Source of the DNA: Croceimicrobium sp963974215
GTDB taxonomy: Bacteria; Bacteroidota; Bacteroidia; Flavobacteriales; Schleiferiaceae
DNA length: 64,000 bases
Assembly: GCA_963974215.1 (NCBI GenBank)
Contig: CAXBBL010000003.1
Location: 1 to 64,000 of the forward strand
Direction: 5' to 3'
Made by a program: the position numbers and the translations under genes. The notes beneath the pieces are model-generated. The model saw only the letters and a list, made by a program, of their open reading frames with translations. It had not been told where the DNA came from and ran no database searches. Shown piece after piece: positions 43,873 through 52,117 of this stretch. The number at the start of each line of letters is the position of its first letter. The first letter of the stretch is position 1.

Positions 43873-44691
43873 TTAGGCAATAGATTCCTCTACCGTAATG
43901 TCTTCGTAGAGTTTTCTGATTTCCACATGAGGTTCGGTAGATTCGGTTACGTCGACAACGTGAGTAACGTTTGCATTTACGAAATCTTTCATTTCATCGG
44001 CAAGTCTTTTACCACTTAAGGCAACACCATCGCAATAAGCCATATTGGCCTTATAAACCTTAGAAATATTTGCATCGTCGAAAGCCTTGGCTTCCTCATC
44101 GCTCAAGCCATCGAAGCTTAAATATTTAGGTAAGTCTTTGCTCATATTCTCTTCTACAGCACCATAAACCGATAATACGGTTTTGCTGTGTGAGAACATA
44201 GGGTCATCGTGGTGAAACTTCTTGATATAAAGCGGTAAGAAGCTGGCCATCCAGCCGTGACAATGAATAATGTCGGGGCTCCAACCTAACTTTTTAACAG
44301 TTTCAATTACACCACGGCAAAAGAATAAGGCGCGCTTATCATTGTCTGGGTGGAACTCTTCGTCTTCCGTGTAAAAGATCGACTTACGCTTAAAGAACTC
44401 GTCGTTGTCGATAAAGTAAACCTGCATTCTCGCTTGAGGCACAGATGCTACTTTGATAATAAGCGGTTGATCCTCATCGTTAATAATGATGTTAATCCCG
44501 CTAAGGCGTATAACTTCATGTAATTGGTGGCGGCGCTCGTTAATCAAGCCATAGCGTGGCATAAACACCCGTACTTGATTCGTGCCGTTATTCATTTTCT
44601 TGGGAATCTCCAAGGAAGGTTTAGATATTTCGTTCTCTGGCAGGTAGGGGTGGATCTCCTGACTCACATAAAGTATTCGCTTGCTTTCCAT
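43873..44691 (-). CDS. Glycogen/starch synthase-like protein, N-terminal GT5 domain only
   Basis: The 272-residue protein aligns with the N-terminal Rossmann domain of glycosyltransferase family 5 glycogen synthases: KRILYVSQEIHPYLPENEIS (start of the ADP-glucose-binding lobe), VRVFMPRYGLINERRHQLHE, IDNDEFFKRKSIFYTEDEEF and GWSPDIIHCHGWMASFLPLY. The second GT-B domain with the KTGGL donor-site region is absent, so it is about half the length of GlgA (~470). Short versions like this are widespread in Bacteroidota beside panC; whether they make glucan is uncertain. It is divergent from panC, with a good promoter in the gap, and leads the operon with DUF4270 and glmS. Confidence 0.88.
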   Translation of the reverse strand: MESKRILYVSQEIHPYLPENEISKPSLEIPKKMNNGTNQVRVFMPRYGLINERRHQLHEVIRLSGINIIINDEDQPLIIKVASVPQARMQVYFIDNDEFFKRKSIFYTEDEEFHPDNDKRALFFCRGVIETVKKLGWSPDIIHCHGWMASFLPLYIKKFHHDDPMFSHSKTVLSVYGAVEENMSKDLPKYLSFDGLSDEEAKAFDDANISKVYKANMAYCDGVALSGKRLADEMKDFVNANVTHVVDVTESTEPHVEIRKLYEDITVEESIA

Positions 44692-44726
44692 TATTCCTTG
44701 TTGATCTACATATTCTTTAGGGTTTG

Positions 44727-44757
44727 CAAAAATATAGCTTTTTTATGAATAACTCAA
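44727..44757 (-). promoter_or_regulatory. Promoter of the glycogen-synthase-like/DUF4270/glmS operon
   Basis: On the minus strand TTG (44755-44757) and TATTTTTG (44727-44734) are separated by 20 bp, matching the Bacteroidota consensus. Transcription would start near 44721, about 30 bp before the ATG. Confidence 0.75.
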
Positions 44758-44795
44758 TTTATAATTATAGCTTTACCCGCTTGAATAGCCCGTAA

Positions 44796-45638
44796 ATGCA
44801 AGTGTTTAAAAGCGCTCAGGAGCTGAGTAATTTTTATAAGAGTGTTTCTAGCGTAGGGAAAAGCCTTGGTTTCGTAGCAACCATGGGCGCCTTGCATGAA
44901 GGTCATTTGGCCTTGGCCGAACAATCGCAGAGCGAGAATGACTTTACGATCGTTAGTATTTTTGTAAATCCCACCCAGTTTAATAATCCCGAAGATTTAG
45001 AGAAATATCCGCGTAAAGACGAGCAAGATATTGCCATGCTAAGCGCTATAAAGGTCGATGCCGTTTTTTTACCATCCGTAGAAGAAATGTACGGCAAGGA
45101 GGTTAGTTCGGAGAGTATTGACTTAAAAGGTTTGGATAAGGGTATGGAAGGCGATTATCGCCCTGGTCATTTTCAAGGTGTTGCCACGGTGGTACGACGT
45201 CTTCTAACAATGATAAAACCTACCCGCGCTTACTTTGGTGAAAAAGATTATCAGCAATTACGCATCATTCAACATGTAGCCGAAATTTTTGACCTTGACT
45301 CTGAAATCATAGGGGTAGAAACCCAGCGTTATCCTTCAGGTTTAGCTATGAGCAGTCGTAACTTTCGCTTATCTGCGCAAGCAATGGACGAAGCAAAAAT
45401 CATTTATCAAAGCATGCATTGGGCTAAAGAGAATTATCTGAAATATCGTCCCGAAGCATTAAAGGAGGCCATCATTAAGCGCTTTGCCGAATCCTCGCTT
45501 GTGCTGGAGTATGTTGATTTGGCCGACGATACCAACATGCAGAAAATCACCGATTGGCAAGAGGCGAAAAGCGTGCGAATCTACATTGCCGCTCTCTGCG
45601 AAGGGGTGCGACTAATCGATAACTTAAGTATTCGTTAA
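44796..45638 (+). CDS. panC: Pantoate--beta-alanine ligase (pantothenate synthetase)
   Basis: This 280-residue cytoplasmic enzyme joins pantoate and beta-alanine with ATP to make pantothenate, the precursor of coenzyme A. It carries the ATP-binding FVATMGALHEGHLALAEQS with the HxGH motif, FVNPTQFNNPEDLEKYPR, the loop MEGDYRPGHFQGVATVVRRL, YFGEKDYQQLRII, and SGLAMSSRNFRLS. The length is normal. PanD follows 51 bp later and supplies beta-alanine, so the pair forms a pantothenate unit. Confidence 0.97.
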   Translation: MQVFKSAQELSNFYKSVSSVGKSLGFVATMGALHEGHLALAEQSQSENDFTIVSIFVNPTQFNNPEDLEKYPRKDEQDIAMLSAIKVDAVFLPSVEEMYGKEVSSESIDLKGLDKGMEGDYRPGHFQGVATVVRRLLTMIKPTRAYFGEKDYQQLRIIQHVAEIFDLDSEIIGVETQRYPSGLAMSSRNFRLSAQAMDEAKIIYQSMHWAKENYLKYRPEALKEAIIKRFAESSLVLEYVDLADDTNMQKITDWQEAKSVRIYIAALCEGVRLIDNLSIR

Positions 45639-45677
45639 AGGCATTTTTTAGAGAGATGTTTTTTTAATCCTTTGAAC

Positions 45678-45685
45678 TACTTTTG
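45678..45685 (+). promoter_or_regulatory. -7 promoter element directly upstream of panD
   Basis: TACTTTTG ends 4 bp before the panD ATG, so transcription would begin at or next to the start codon, giving a near-leaderless mRNA. The -33 region is only T-rich, without an exact TTG. Confidence 0.5.
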
Positions 45686-45689
45686 CCCC

Positions 45690-46040
45690 ATGTTAATAGA
45701 GGTATTAAAATCTAAAATCCACCGTGTTAAGATTACCGGTGCTGATTTAAACTACATCGGTAGCATTACCATAGATGAGTCCTTATTGGAGGCAGCGAAC
45801 CTTATTCCCGGGGAAAAGGTTTCTATTGTTAATGTTAATAATGGCGAACGTCTCGATACCTACGTAATCAAAGGTCAGCGTGGTTCGGGCGAAATTACCA
45901 TGAATGGACCTGCCGCGCGTAAGGTGCAAACGGGCGATATAATTATTATTATCGCTTACGCACAGATGCCTTTTGAAGAGGCTAAGGTTTTTAAACCCAC
46001 CATTATTTTCCCCAACGAGAATAATAATAGCTTAAACTAA
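45690..46040 (+). CDS. panD: Aspartate 1-decarboxylase
   Basis: The 116-residue pyruvoyl enzyme decarboxylates aspartate to beta-alanine for pantothenate synthesis. It begins LIEVLKSKIHRVKITGADLN and has the self-cleavage site YIGS, where the Gly-Ser bond is cut to create the pyruvoyl group on Ser25. It continues with INVN-type strand VSIVNVNNGERLDTYVIKG and GAARKV-like GPAARKVQTGDIIIIIAYA. The start is set at ATG 45690 to give the normal length and start LIEVLKSKI; an upstream ATG (45672) would lie in the promoter. PanZ-type activator not seen. Confidence 0.97.
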   Translation: MLIEVLKSKIHRVKITGADLNYIGSITIDESLLEAANLIPGEKVSIVNVNNGERLDTYVIKGQRGSGEITMNGPAARKVQTGDIIIIIAYAQMPFEEAKVFKPTIIFPNENNNSLN

Positions 46041-46046
46041 GTCCGC

Positions 46047-47048
46047 TTGAAAAACAGCCTGAAAAACATAATCAAATATCTTCTCTTCTCCAGTATCGGA
46101 GCACTCTTTCTGTATCTAGCTTTTAGGCAAACTGAGTGGTCAAAAATGGTGGAAGACTTTCAACAGGCCGATTACAGATTTGTAATTGTTTCCATGATTA
46201 TGGGTTATTCTGCTTTTATAAGTAGAGGCATGCGCTGGAATTTGCTATTAGAGCCGTTGGGTAAAAAAGCCAATACTTGGAATGCGATTCACGCGGTTTC
46301 GATTGGCTACTTTGCCAATGCTGCTGTGCCCCGAGCGGGTGAAGTTATGCGCTGTACTTCCTTGCGAAGCACCGATGAGATTCCACTAGAAAGATTATTT
46401 GGCACCGTGGTACTGGAAAGGGTAATCGATGGTTTTATGCTACTGAGCCTAATCGCCCTTACCGTAGTTTTACAGTTCAGCAATTTCGCTCATTTCTTCG
46501 AAGAGGCTTTTGCTCAAACTCCAGTTGAAGAGAGTACGGGTATTTCTCCCAAGTTTTTAATAATTGGGGGATTCTTCGTATTGCTTTTGATCGCTTATTT
46601 ATTGCGTCATAAAATACAGTCCTTACCTTTCTTCGCTAAGATTAGAGAACTATGGCAAGGCTTTAAAGAGGGCTTTGCTTCCTTGGCTAAGGTGGAAAAT
46701 AAATGGGCCTTTGTGGGGCATACTTTATTTATTTGGGCCAATTATTTTTTAATGATTTATGTGGTTGTTTTCGCTCTTCCGGCTACAGCCGAGATAGGTT
46801 TAGCAAATGGCCTTTTTGTAATGATTGCAGGCGGCATGGGGATGGTGGTTCCTTCGCCTGGTGGCATTGGTTCTTATCATTATTTGGTGATGTTGGCTTT
46901 GTCGGTTTTAGGTGTTTCCCAGGTAGATGGATTGAGCTTTGCTACTTTAGTACATGGCGGGCAGTTTTTAATGACCATCATTGCAGGACTAATAGCGATG
47001 CCCTTTATTTATCGGGCTCGCAAAAAACTAAAATCAAATTCGAAATGA
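46047..47048 (+). CDS. Flippase-like membrane protein, lysylphosphatidylglycerol synthase TM family
   Basis: The 333-residue polytopic inner-membrane protein has about eight transmembrane helices and the family pattern SRGMRWNLLLEPLGKKANTW, AVSIGYFANAAVPRAGEVMR and ERVIDGFMLLSLIALTVVLQ, then GMGMVVPSPGGIGSYHYLVM. This belongs to PF03706 (LPG synthase TM/UPF0104), members of which flip or make modified lipids. The start is TTG 46047, 6 bp after panD. It overlaps the next gene by 4 bp (ATGA). Lipid substrate unknown; a soluble synthase domain is absent, favouring a flippase or transport role. Confidence 0.88.
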   Translation: MKNSLKNIIKYLLFSSIGALFLYLAFRQTEWSKMVEDFQQADYRFVIVSMIMGYSAFISRGMRWNLLLEPLGKKANTWNAIHAVSIGYFANAAVPRAGEVMRCTSLRSTDEIPLERLFGTVVLERVIDGFMLLSLIALTVVLQFSNFAHFFEEAFAQTPVEESTGISPKFLIIGGFFVLLLIAYLLRHKIQSLPFFAKIRELWQGFKEGFASLAKVENKWAFVGHTLFIWANYFLMIYVVVFALPATAEIGLANGLFVMIAGGMGMVVPSPGGIGSYHYLVMLALSVLGVSQVDGLSFATLVHGGQFLMTIIAGLIAMPFIYRARKKLKSNSK

Positions 47049-47416
47049 CCTTAAGAGAAGCCTTACGTAATAAGAAAAAGTCGGTGATTGAAATGAATCA
47101 CCAAATTAGTGCTTGGGATATTTACGGGGAAGCAAGCTTGGTTTTATTCTGTGCTCAGTGGGAGCCCAAAGCGGAAAACCTTCATAAACTCCTCGATTAT
47201 CTATCTTTTGCAGATAAACTCATAATTGCGCTGCCAGAAAATACCAGCGATAACCGCATTTTTGAGGTGGCCAACCTTGAAGTAGTGGATGGCATCTTAA
47301 GCTATAGTGATGTGCAAGAATTAATGAAGCAAATTCCTCTCGCTAAATTTGCCCTGGACGGAATTACTCTAAACGGCCTTTCGGCAGATCTGAAAGCAAG
47401 GATGGCCGAGCTATAA
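47045..47416 (+). CDS. Hypothetical small protein between the flippase-like gene and radA
   Basis: The 123-residue cytoplasmic protein starts TLREALRNKKKSVIEMNHQI and has an alternating alpha/beta pattern (EASLVLFCAQWEP, ADKLIIALPENTSD, VEVVDGIL-like VANLEVVDGILSYSD). This is faintly like the nucleotidyltransferase Rossmann fold of RfaE/cytidylyltransferases, but the HxGH motif is missing, so the comparison is speculative. The ATG at 47045 overlaps the preceding stop (ATGA) and its own stop overlaps the radA start by 1 bp, which is strong evidence that it is a real, coupled gene. A longer reading of the same frame from 46703 is a shadow of the flippase gene. Confidence 0.7.
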   Translation: MTLREALRNKKKSVIEMNHQISAWDIYGEASLVLFCAQWEPKAENLHKLLDYLSFADKLIIALPENTSDNRIFEVANLEVVDGILSYSDVQELMKQIPLAKFALDGITLNGLSADLKARMAEL

Positions 47417-48792
47417 TGGCCAAAAGCAAAACATCTCATATTTGTCAAAGTTGTGGCGCTGAACACAGCAAGTGGATGGGGCAATGTTCACGCTGCGGCG
47501 AATGGAACACTATTGTAGAAGAGTTAATTCAAGCACCTTCTAAAACTCCTGCTTGGCAAGCGGGCTCCAGCGCATTAAAAGCGAGTACCAATGCAAAAGT
47601 TAAGGTACGCTCTATTCGCGACACTGAAATTGTACAAAGACCGCGTCTTAGTACGAACGATGAAGAATTCGACCGTGTTTTAGGCGGAGGAATTGTGGCA
47701 GGTTCAGTGGTTTTAATTGGCGGTGAACCAGGCATTGGGAAGTCTACTTTAATGTTGCAAACCGCTCTTAATATTTCAAAAAAATGCCTCTACGTAAGTG
47801 GCGAGGAAAGTGAGGAACAGGTGCAAATGCGCGCCCAACGAATCGGTATAAAAAACGAAGAATGCTATCTTTTGACCGCTACCAATACTCAAGAAATATT
47901 CAAACAAATTAGTCTTAACCAACCGGAATTTATCGTTCTCGATTCCATCCAAACTTTACATTCTGAGGTGATTGACTCAGCGCCAGGTTCGGTTTCGCAG
48001 ATTCGCCAGTGTTCGGCCGAATTAATTCAATTTGCCAAAGAAACAGCGACTCCCATTTTTCTAATTGGACATATAACCAAGGATGGTCAACTAGCAGGGC
48101 CCAAACTATTAGAGCATATGGTAGATACCGTTCTTCAGTTTGAAGGCGATCGTCATCATGTGTACCGCCTTTTGCGCTCTCATAAAAATCGTTTCGGGGC
48201 CACCCATGAAATTGGTATTTATGAGATGAACGGCGAAGGTATGCGGCCCGTGGCTAATCCTTCTGAAATTCTTATTTCTGAACGCGATAGCGATTTAAGT
48301 GGTAATGCGATTGCCGCTACTTTGGAAGGAATCCGTCCCATGCTCGTAGAAGTGCAAGCCCTGTGTAGCACGGCCGTTTATGGTACACCGCAACGCAGCA
48401 CCACTGGGTTCGATGCCCGCCGCTTAAATATGCTCTTGGCCGTTTTAGAAAAGCGCAGTGGTTTCCGTTTAGGGACTAAAGATGTGTTTTTAAATATCAC
48501 CGGTGGTATTCGCGTCGACGACCCCGCCATCGACTTAGCCGTAGTGGCCGCTATTTTATCGAGTAATGAGGATATCGCGCTTTCTCCTAAACTTTGTTTT
48601 GCTGCCGAAGTGGGCCTTAGCGGCGAATTACGTCCCGTGGCGCGCGTAGAACAACGCATTAGCGAAGCGCAAAAACTCGGTTACGAAGAAATTGTAATTA
48701 GCAGTCACAGTAAACTAGGTAAAGAAAAGTTTGCCATAAAACTTATTTCCTGCGGAAAAGTAGAAGAGGTATTTCAACATCTTTTTGGCTAG
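47416..48792 (+). CDS. radA: DNA repair protein RadA (Sms)
   Basis: This 458-residue helicase-like protein acts in recombination intermediates and repair. The N-terminal C4 zinc finger (CQSCGAEHSKWMGQCSRCGE) starts at residue 9. The RecA-like ATPase core has Walker A GGEPGIGKST and the RadA-specific KNRFG motif (HKNRFGATHEIGIYEM). The C-terminal Lon-protease-like domain (about 285-458; DPAIDLAVVAAILSS, VGLSGELRPVARVEQRI) lacks protease residues as usual. Length is normal. The start overlaps the previous gene's stop by 1 bp, and it ends the panC-panD-flippase-radA transcription unit. Confidence 0.97.
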   Translation: MAKSKTSHICQSCGAEHSKWMGQCSRCGEWNTIVEELIQAPSKTPAWQAGSSALKASTNAKVKVRSIRDTEIVQRPRLSTNDEEFDRVLGGGIVAGSVVLIGGEPGIGKSTLMLQTALNISKKCLYVSGEESEEQVQMRAQRIGIKNEECYLLTATNTQEIFKQISLNQPEFIVLDSIQTLHSEVIDSAPGSVSQIRQCSAELIQFAKETATPIFLIGHITKDGQLAGPKLLEHMVDTVLQFEGDRHHVYRLLRSHKNRFGATHEIGIYEMNGEGMRPVANPSEILISERDSDLSGNAIAATLEGIRPMLVEVQALCSTAVYGTPQRSTTGFDARRLNMLLAVLEKRSGFRLGTKDVFLNITGGIRVDDPAIDLAVVAAILSSNEDIALSPKLCFAAEVGLSGELRPVARVEQRISEAQKLGYEEIVISSHSKLGKEKFAIKLISCGKVEEVFQHLFG

Positions 48793-48870
48793 TTCCGAGT
48801 ATTTTATAGGATGCCTTTATCTCGGCTTAGTCTAAAGCGCATAATCCTTCGTTTACCTAAATTCTTACAC

Positions 48871-48878
48871 TATTTTTG
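48871..48878 (+). promoter_or_regulatory. -7 promoter element of mrp
   Basis: TATTTTTG matches TAnnTTTG, with a T-rich weak -33 region about 20 bp upstream. Transcription would begin near 48884, 13 bp before the ATG at 48897. This argues against upstream in-frame starts such as 48876. Confidence 0.55.
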
Positions 48879-48896
48879 CCTAAATCTTACAAGAGA

Positions 48897-50033
48897 ATGA
48901 GTTTAACTAAAAATGACGTTCTAGCAGTATTAAAGGAGATACCTGCTACTAAGGGAGGCACCAATTTGGTGGATGCCAATCACGTAAAGAATGTTCTAAT
49001 ATTTGGCGATGAAGTAGTGGTGGAAGTGATTTCCGAATCGCCGGCCCTACATGTAAAAAAGAAATTGGAAGTGGATATCTTAAAAGTGATCCACGAAAAA
49101 ATAGATAAAAAACTAAAGGTTGAGGTAAAAGTCGAAGTGCCCAAAGCGGCCGAAGAGCGCGCCAATTTAATTAGGGGCGAAGCTTTACCGGGCGTGAAAA
49201 ACATAATTGCTATTGCCTCTGGTAAAGGGGGGGTAGGAAAATCTACCGTAGCTGCGAATCTGGCGATAAGCCTAAAAAGCATGGGTTTTTCCGTAGGATT
49301 GGTAGATGCCGATATTTACGGTCCTTCTGTGCCTACCATGTTTGATATTGAAAATGCCCGCCCTGGTACTATCACTATAGATGGTAAAAGTAAAATGGAT
49401 CCGGTTGAAAGCTATGGCATAAAAATTCTGTCGATTGGCTTTTTCGCTAAGGCAGATCAGGCAGTTGTTTGGCGCGGGCCCATGGCTTCCAAGGCCTTAA
49501 ATCAGCTATTGCGAGATGCGCATTGGGGAGAGCTCGATTTTATGATCATTGATCTTCCTCCCGGTACAGGCGATATTCATTTAAGTACCGTGCAAGCGGT
49601 GCCCATTTCGGGAGCGGTAATCGTTAGTACCCCGCAAAATGTGGCTTTAGCTGATGCGCGTAAGGGAGTGGCCATGTTTAAAGTGGAAAACATTAATGTT
49701 CCCATTTTAGGGATGATTGAAAACATGGCTTACTTTAGTCCTCCCGAGTTGCCCGATAATAAATATTACCTTTTCGGACAGGGTGGCGTGCGAAACTTAG
49801 CCAACCAATTGCAAGTGCCCTTTTTAGGTGAACTACCTTTGGTGCAAAGTATTCGCGAATCGGGTGATGTGGGTCGCCCCGCAGCTTTACAAGAGGGTAC
49901 TGCCGTGCAAAAACAGTTTGAGGAAATAACCCGCAATATGGTTTCGGAATTAATGAAACGTAACGAAGAGTTACCGCCCACCGAGGTTACTCGTATTACC
50001 ACCATGGCTGGTTGCTCGGCCGTAAATAAATAA
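48897..50033 (+). CDS. Mrp/ApbC-type iron-sulfur carrier ATPase
   Basis: The 378-residue cytoplasmic P-loop ATPase transfers or assembles Fe-S clusters. The N-terminal MIP18/DUF59 domain is at about 1-85 (SLTKNDVLAVLKEIPATKGG...VEVISESPALHVKKKL). The deviant Walker A GKGGVGKST is at about 110, followed by DADIYGPSVPTMF, IIDLPPGTGDIHLS and the Mrp box. Where many Mrp proteins have ENMSxFxCPxC, this reads ENMAYFSPPELPDNKYYLFG. The bridging Cys pair is absent, as in other Bacteroidota members I recall. Start moved to ATG 48897 on promoter grounds. It is 3 bp before the NifU-like gene, with korAB next: an Fe-S assembly and Fe-S enzyme cluster. Confidence 0.93.
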   Translation: MSLTKNDVLAVLKEIPATKGGTNLVDANHVKNVLIFGDEVVVEVISESPALHVKKKLEVDILKVIHEKIDKKLKVEVKVEVPKAAEERANLIRGEALPGVKNIIAIASGKGGVGKSTVAANLAISLKSMGFSVGLVDADIYGPSVPTMFDIENARPGTITIDGKSKMDPVESYGIKILSIGFFAKADQAVVWRGPMASKALNQLLRDAHWGELDFMIIDLPPGTGDIHLSTVQAVPISGAVIVSTPQNVALADARKGVAMFKVENINVPILGMIENMAYFSPPELPDNKYYLFGQGGVRNLANQLQVPFLGELPLVQSIRESGDVGRPAALQEGTAVQKQFEEITRNMVSELMKRNEELPPTEVTRITTMAGCSAVNK

Positions 50034-50036
50034 GCT

Positions 50037-50288
50037 ATGGAAAACAAAGAAGATATTCTGAGACGTATAAATATAGCACTGGATGAAATTCGTCCCTTTT
50101 TAAAATCGGATGGTGGTGATATAAGTTTAGTTGATTTAGATGAAGAAGGAATCGTAATGGTGAAATTACACGGCGCCTGCATTGGCTGCAGTGTAAACCA
50201 AATGACTTTAAAAAGCGGCGTGGAGATGACCATTAAAAAGCATGCCCCCGAAGTTCTCAAAGTCAACGAAGTAAGTATGATGCCCTAA
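50037..50288 (+). CDS. NifU C-terminal domain-like iron-sulfur scaffold protein
   Basis: The 83-residue protein is a single NifU-C domain: ILRRINIALDEIRPFLKSDG, GDISLVDLDEEGIVMVKLHG and ACIGCSVNQMTLKSGVEMTI. The CxxC pair (CIGC) binds a labile [4Fe-4S] or [2Fe-2S] cluster across a dimer for delivery to target proteins. It lies 3 bp after mrp and its stop overlaps the korA ATG by 1 bp, so delivery to Mrp clients or the oxidoreductase is a natural inference. Confidence 0.94.
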   Translation: MENKEDILRRINIALDEIRPFLKSDGGDISLVDLDEEGIVMVKLHGACIGCSVNQMTLKSGVEMTIKKHAPEVLKVNEVSMMP

Positions 50289-52117
50289 TGAACACCCAGT
50301 CCTTAAGTAAAGTAACCATTCATTTTGCAGGCGACTCAGGCGACGGAATTCAACTCGCGGGTTCGCAGTTTACTAATACGACCGCATTGGCGGGAAACGA
50401 TCTAAGTACTTTTCCCGATTTCCCTGCGGAAATTAGAGCTCCCATTGGAACGGTAGCGGGAGTTTCTGGTTTTCAAATAAACTTTGGAAGCGAGAAAATC
50501 CACACGCCTGGCGGACGCCCTGATGTACTGGTGGCCATGAATGCCGCCGCTTTTAAAAAGAACTTCCCCAACCTGAAAAGTGGGGGAATTATAGTTTTAG
50601 ATTCCGCCGGTTTCGATAAGAAAAACCTCCGTTTGGCGGCCTACGATGAAAGCAGTACTCCCATCGAAGATATTCCCAAGGAGTATCAGGTTTACGCCGT
50701 CGATATTACCAAATTAAACCGCGAGGCACTTAAAGATTTAAGTCTCGGTAGCCGCGATAAAGATCGCTCGCGCAATATGTTTGCCTTGGGCTTTATCTAT
50801 TTCCTTTACAGTAGAAGCCTACAAACAACCATTTCGTTTTTACAGGCGAAGTTTAAGTCTAAGCCCGACGTTTTAGAAGCCAATTTACGCGCCTTAAATG
50901 CGGGTTATAATTATGGTGATACCATCGAAGCGATTAGTCGTTTTAAAGTGGCTCCCGCTCAAATGGAAAAGGGTGAATACCGCAATATTACCGGTAATCA
51001 GGCAACGGCACTAGGTCTAATTGCCGCCGCTGCAAAAAGTGGACTGGAGCTGTTTTACGGCTCTTATCCTATTACTCCGGCTTCCGATATTTTACACGAA
51101 TTAGCGGCGCATAAAAACCGGGGTGTGAAAACCTTTCAGGCAGAAGATGAAATTGCCGCGGTAACTTCTGCCATTGGCGCTTCTTTTGGCGGTGCTTTGG
51201 CGGTAACGGGTACTTCAGGCCCGGGAATGGCTTTGAAAACCGAGGGTATTGGTTTGGCTATTATGCTGGAAATACCCATGGTTATTGTTAATGTGCAGCG
51301 TGGCGGTCCCAGCACGGGATTGCCTACTAAAACGGAACAAAGCGATTTATTGCAAGCACTTTATGGCCGAAACGGTGAGGCTCCCATTCCTGTTATCGCA
51401 GCCAATTCTCCGGCCGATTGTTTTAGCTCAGCCTTTGAAGCGGCGCGCATTGCCCTAGAACACATGACTCCCGTTATTTTATTAACCGACGGTTATATTG
51501 CCAACAGTTCCGAACCTTGGAAATTCCCTCAGGCGAGTTCTCTAGCGTCAATTAAACCGCCTATAGTAAAAGCCGATGCGCATTACCTTCCTTATAAAAG
51601 GGATGAGCGCGAAGTACGCTCATGGGCTATTCCGGGAACCCCTGGCTTAGAACATCGCTTGGGCGGATTGGAGAAAGAGCAAGAAACGGGTAATGTTAGT
51701 TATGAGGCAGATAATCACCAAGCAATGGTGAAAGTACGCGATCGGAAAGTGCGTTTAATTGCGAAAGATTATCCTGCTCAGAAATTAATTCAAGGACCAC
51801 CCAGTGGGCCTTTATTGGTGCTGGGTTGGGGCAATACACTTGGTGCCATTCAAGTAGCGGTAGAACATGCTTTAGAGCAAGGCTTAGCGGTAGCGCAATT
51901 GCATTTGAAATACATTAATCCCTTACCAGAAGATTTAGGAGCGATCCTATCTGCCTACGAGCGTGTACTAATACCCGAGCTCAATAATGGACAATTGGCA
52001 CGGCTTATACGTGATCAATATTTGGTGGATGCTGAGGTTTTGGATAAGATAAAAGGTCAGCCCTTTTTAGCGGAAGAGATTTTAGAAAAAATTAAAAGTT
52101 TAGTAGAAAATGACTGA
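50288..52117 (+). CDS. korA: 2-oxoacid:acceptor oxidoreductase, alpha subunit (gamma-alpha fusion)
   Basis: The 609-residue subunit has a gamma domain (about 1-185; TIHFAGDSGDGIQLAGSQFT, FPAEIRAPIGTVAGVSGFQI) fused to the alpha domain (about 230-609; FYGSYPITPASDILHELAAH, FQAEDEIAAVTSAIGASFGG, TGTSGPGMALKTEGIGLAIM, GGPSTGLPTKTEQSDL). With KorB it forms a thiamine-pyrophosphate, Fe-S dependent enzyme that oxidises 2-oxoglutarate (or another 2-oxoacid) to its CoA ester using ferredoxin. It replaces or supplements the NAD-dependent 2-oxoglutarate dehydrogenase. Substrate preference is an inference. Overlaps korB by 8 bp. Confidence 0.94.
   Translation: MNTQSLSKVTIHFAGDSGDGIQLAGSQFTNTTALAGNDLSTFPDFPAEIRAPIGTVAGVSGFQINFGSEKIHTPGGRPDVLVAMNAAAFKKNFPNLKSGGIIVLDSAGFDKKNLRLAAYDESSTPIEDIPKEYQVYAVDITKLNREALKDLSLGSRDKDRSRNMFALGFIYFLYSRSLQTTISFLQAKFKSKPDVLEANLRALNAGYNYGDTIEAISRFKVAPAQMEKGEYRNITGNQATALGLIAAAAKSGLELFYGSYPITPASDILHELAAHKNRGVKTFQAEDEIAAVTSAIGASFGGALAVTGTSGPGMALKTEGIGLAIMLEIPMVIVNVQRGGPSTGLPTKTEQSDLLQALYGRNGEAPIPVIAANSPADCFSSAFEAARIALEHMTPVILLTDGYIANSSEPWKFPQASSLASIKPPIVKADAHYLPYKRDEREVRSWAIPGTPGLEHRLGGLEKEQETGNVSYEADNHQAMVKVRDRKVRLIAKDYPAQKLIQGPPSGPLLVLGWGNTLGAIQVAVEHALEQGLAVAQLHLKYINPLPEDLGAILSAYERVLIPELNNGQLARLIRDQYLVDAEVLDKIKGQPFLAEEILEKIKSLVEND

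Noticed and set aside
46703..47048. Upstream extension of the small gene before radA
   Set aside because: The added residues are Trp/Cys/His-rich and lie in another frame of the flippase-like gene. The ATG at 47045 overlapping the preceding stop is the natural start.
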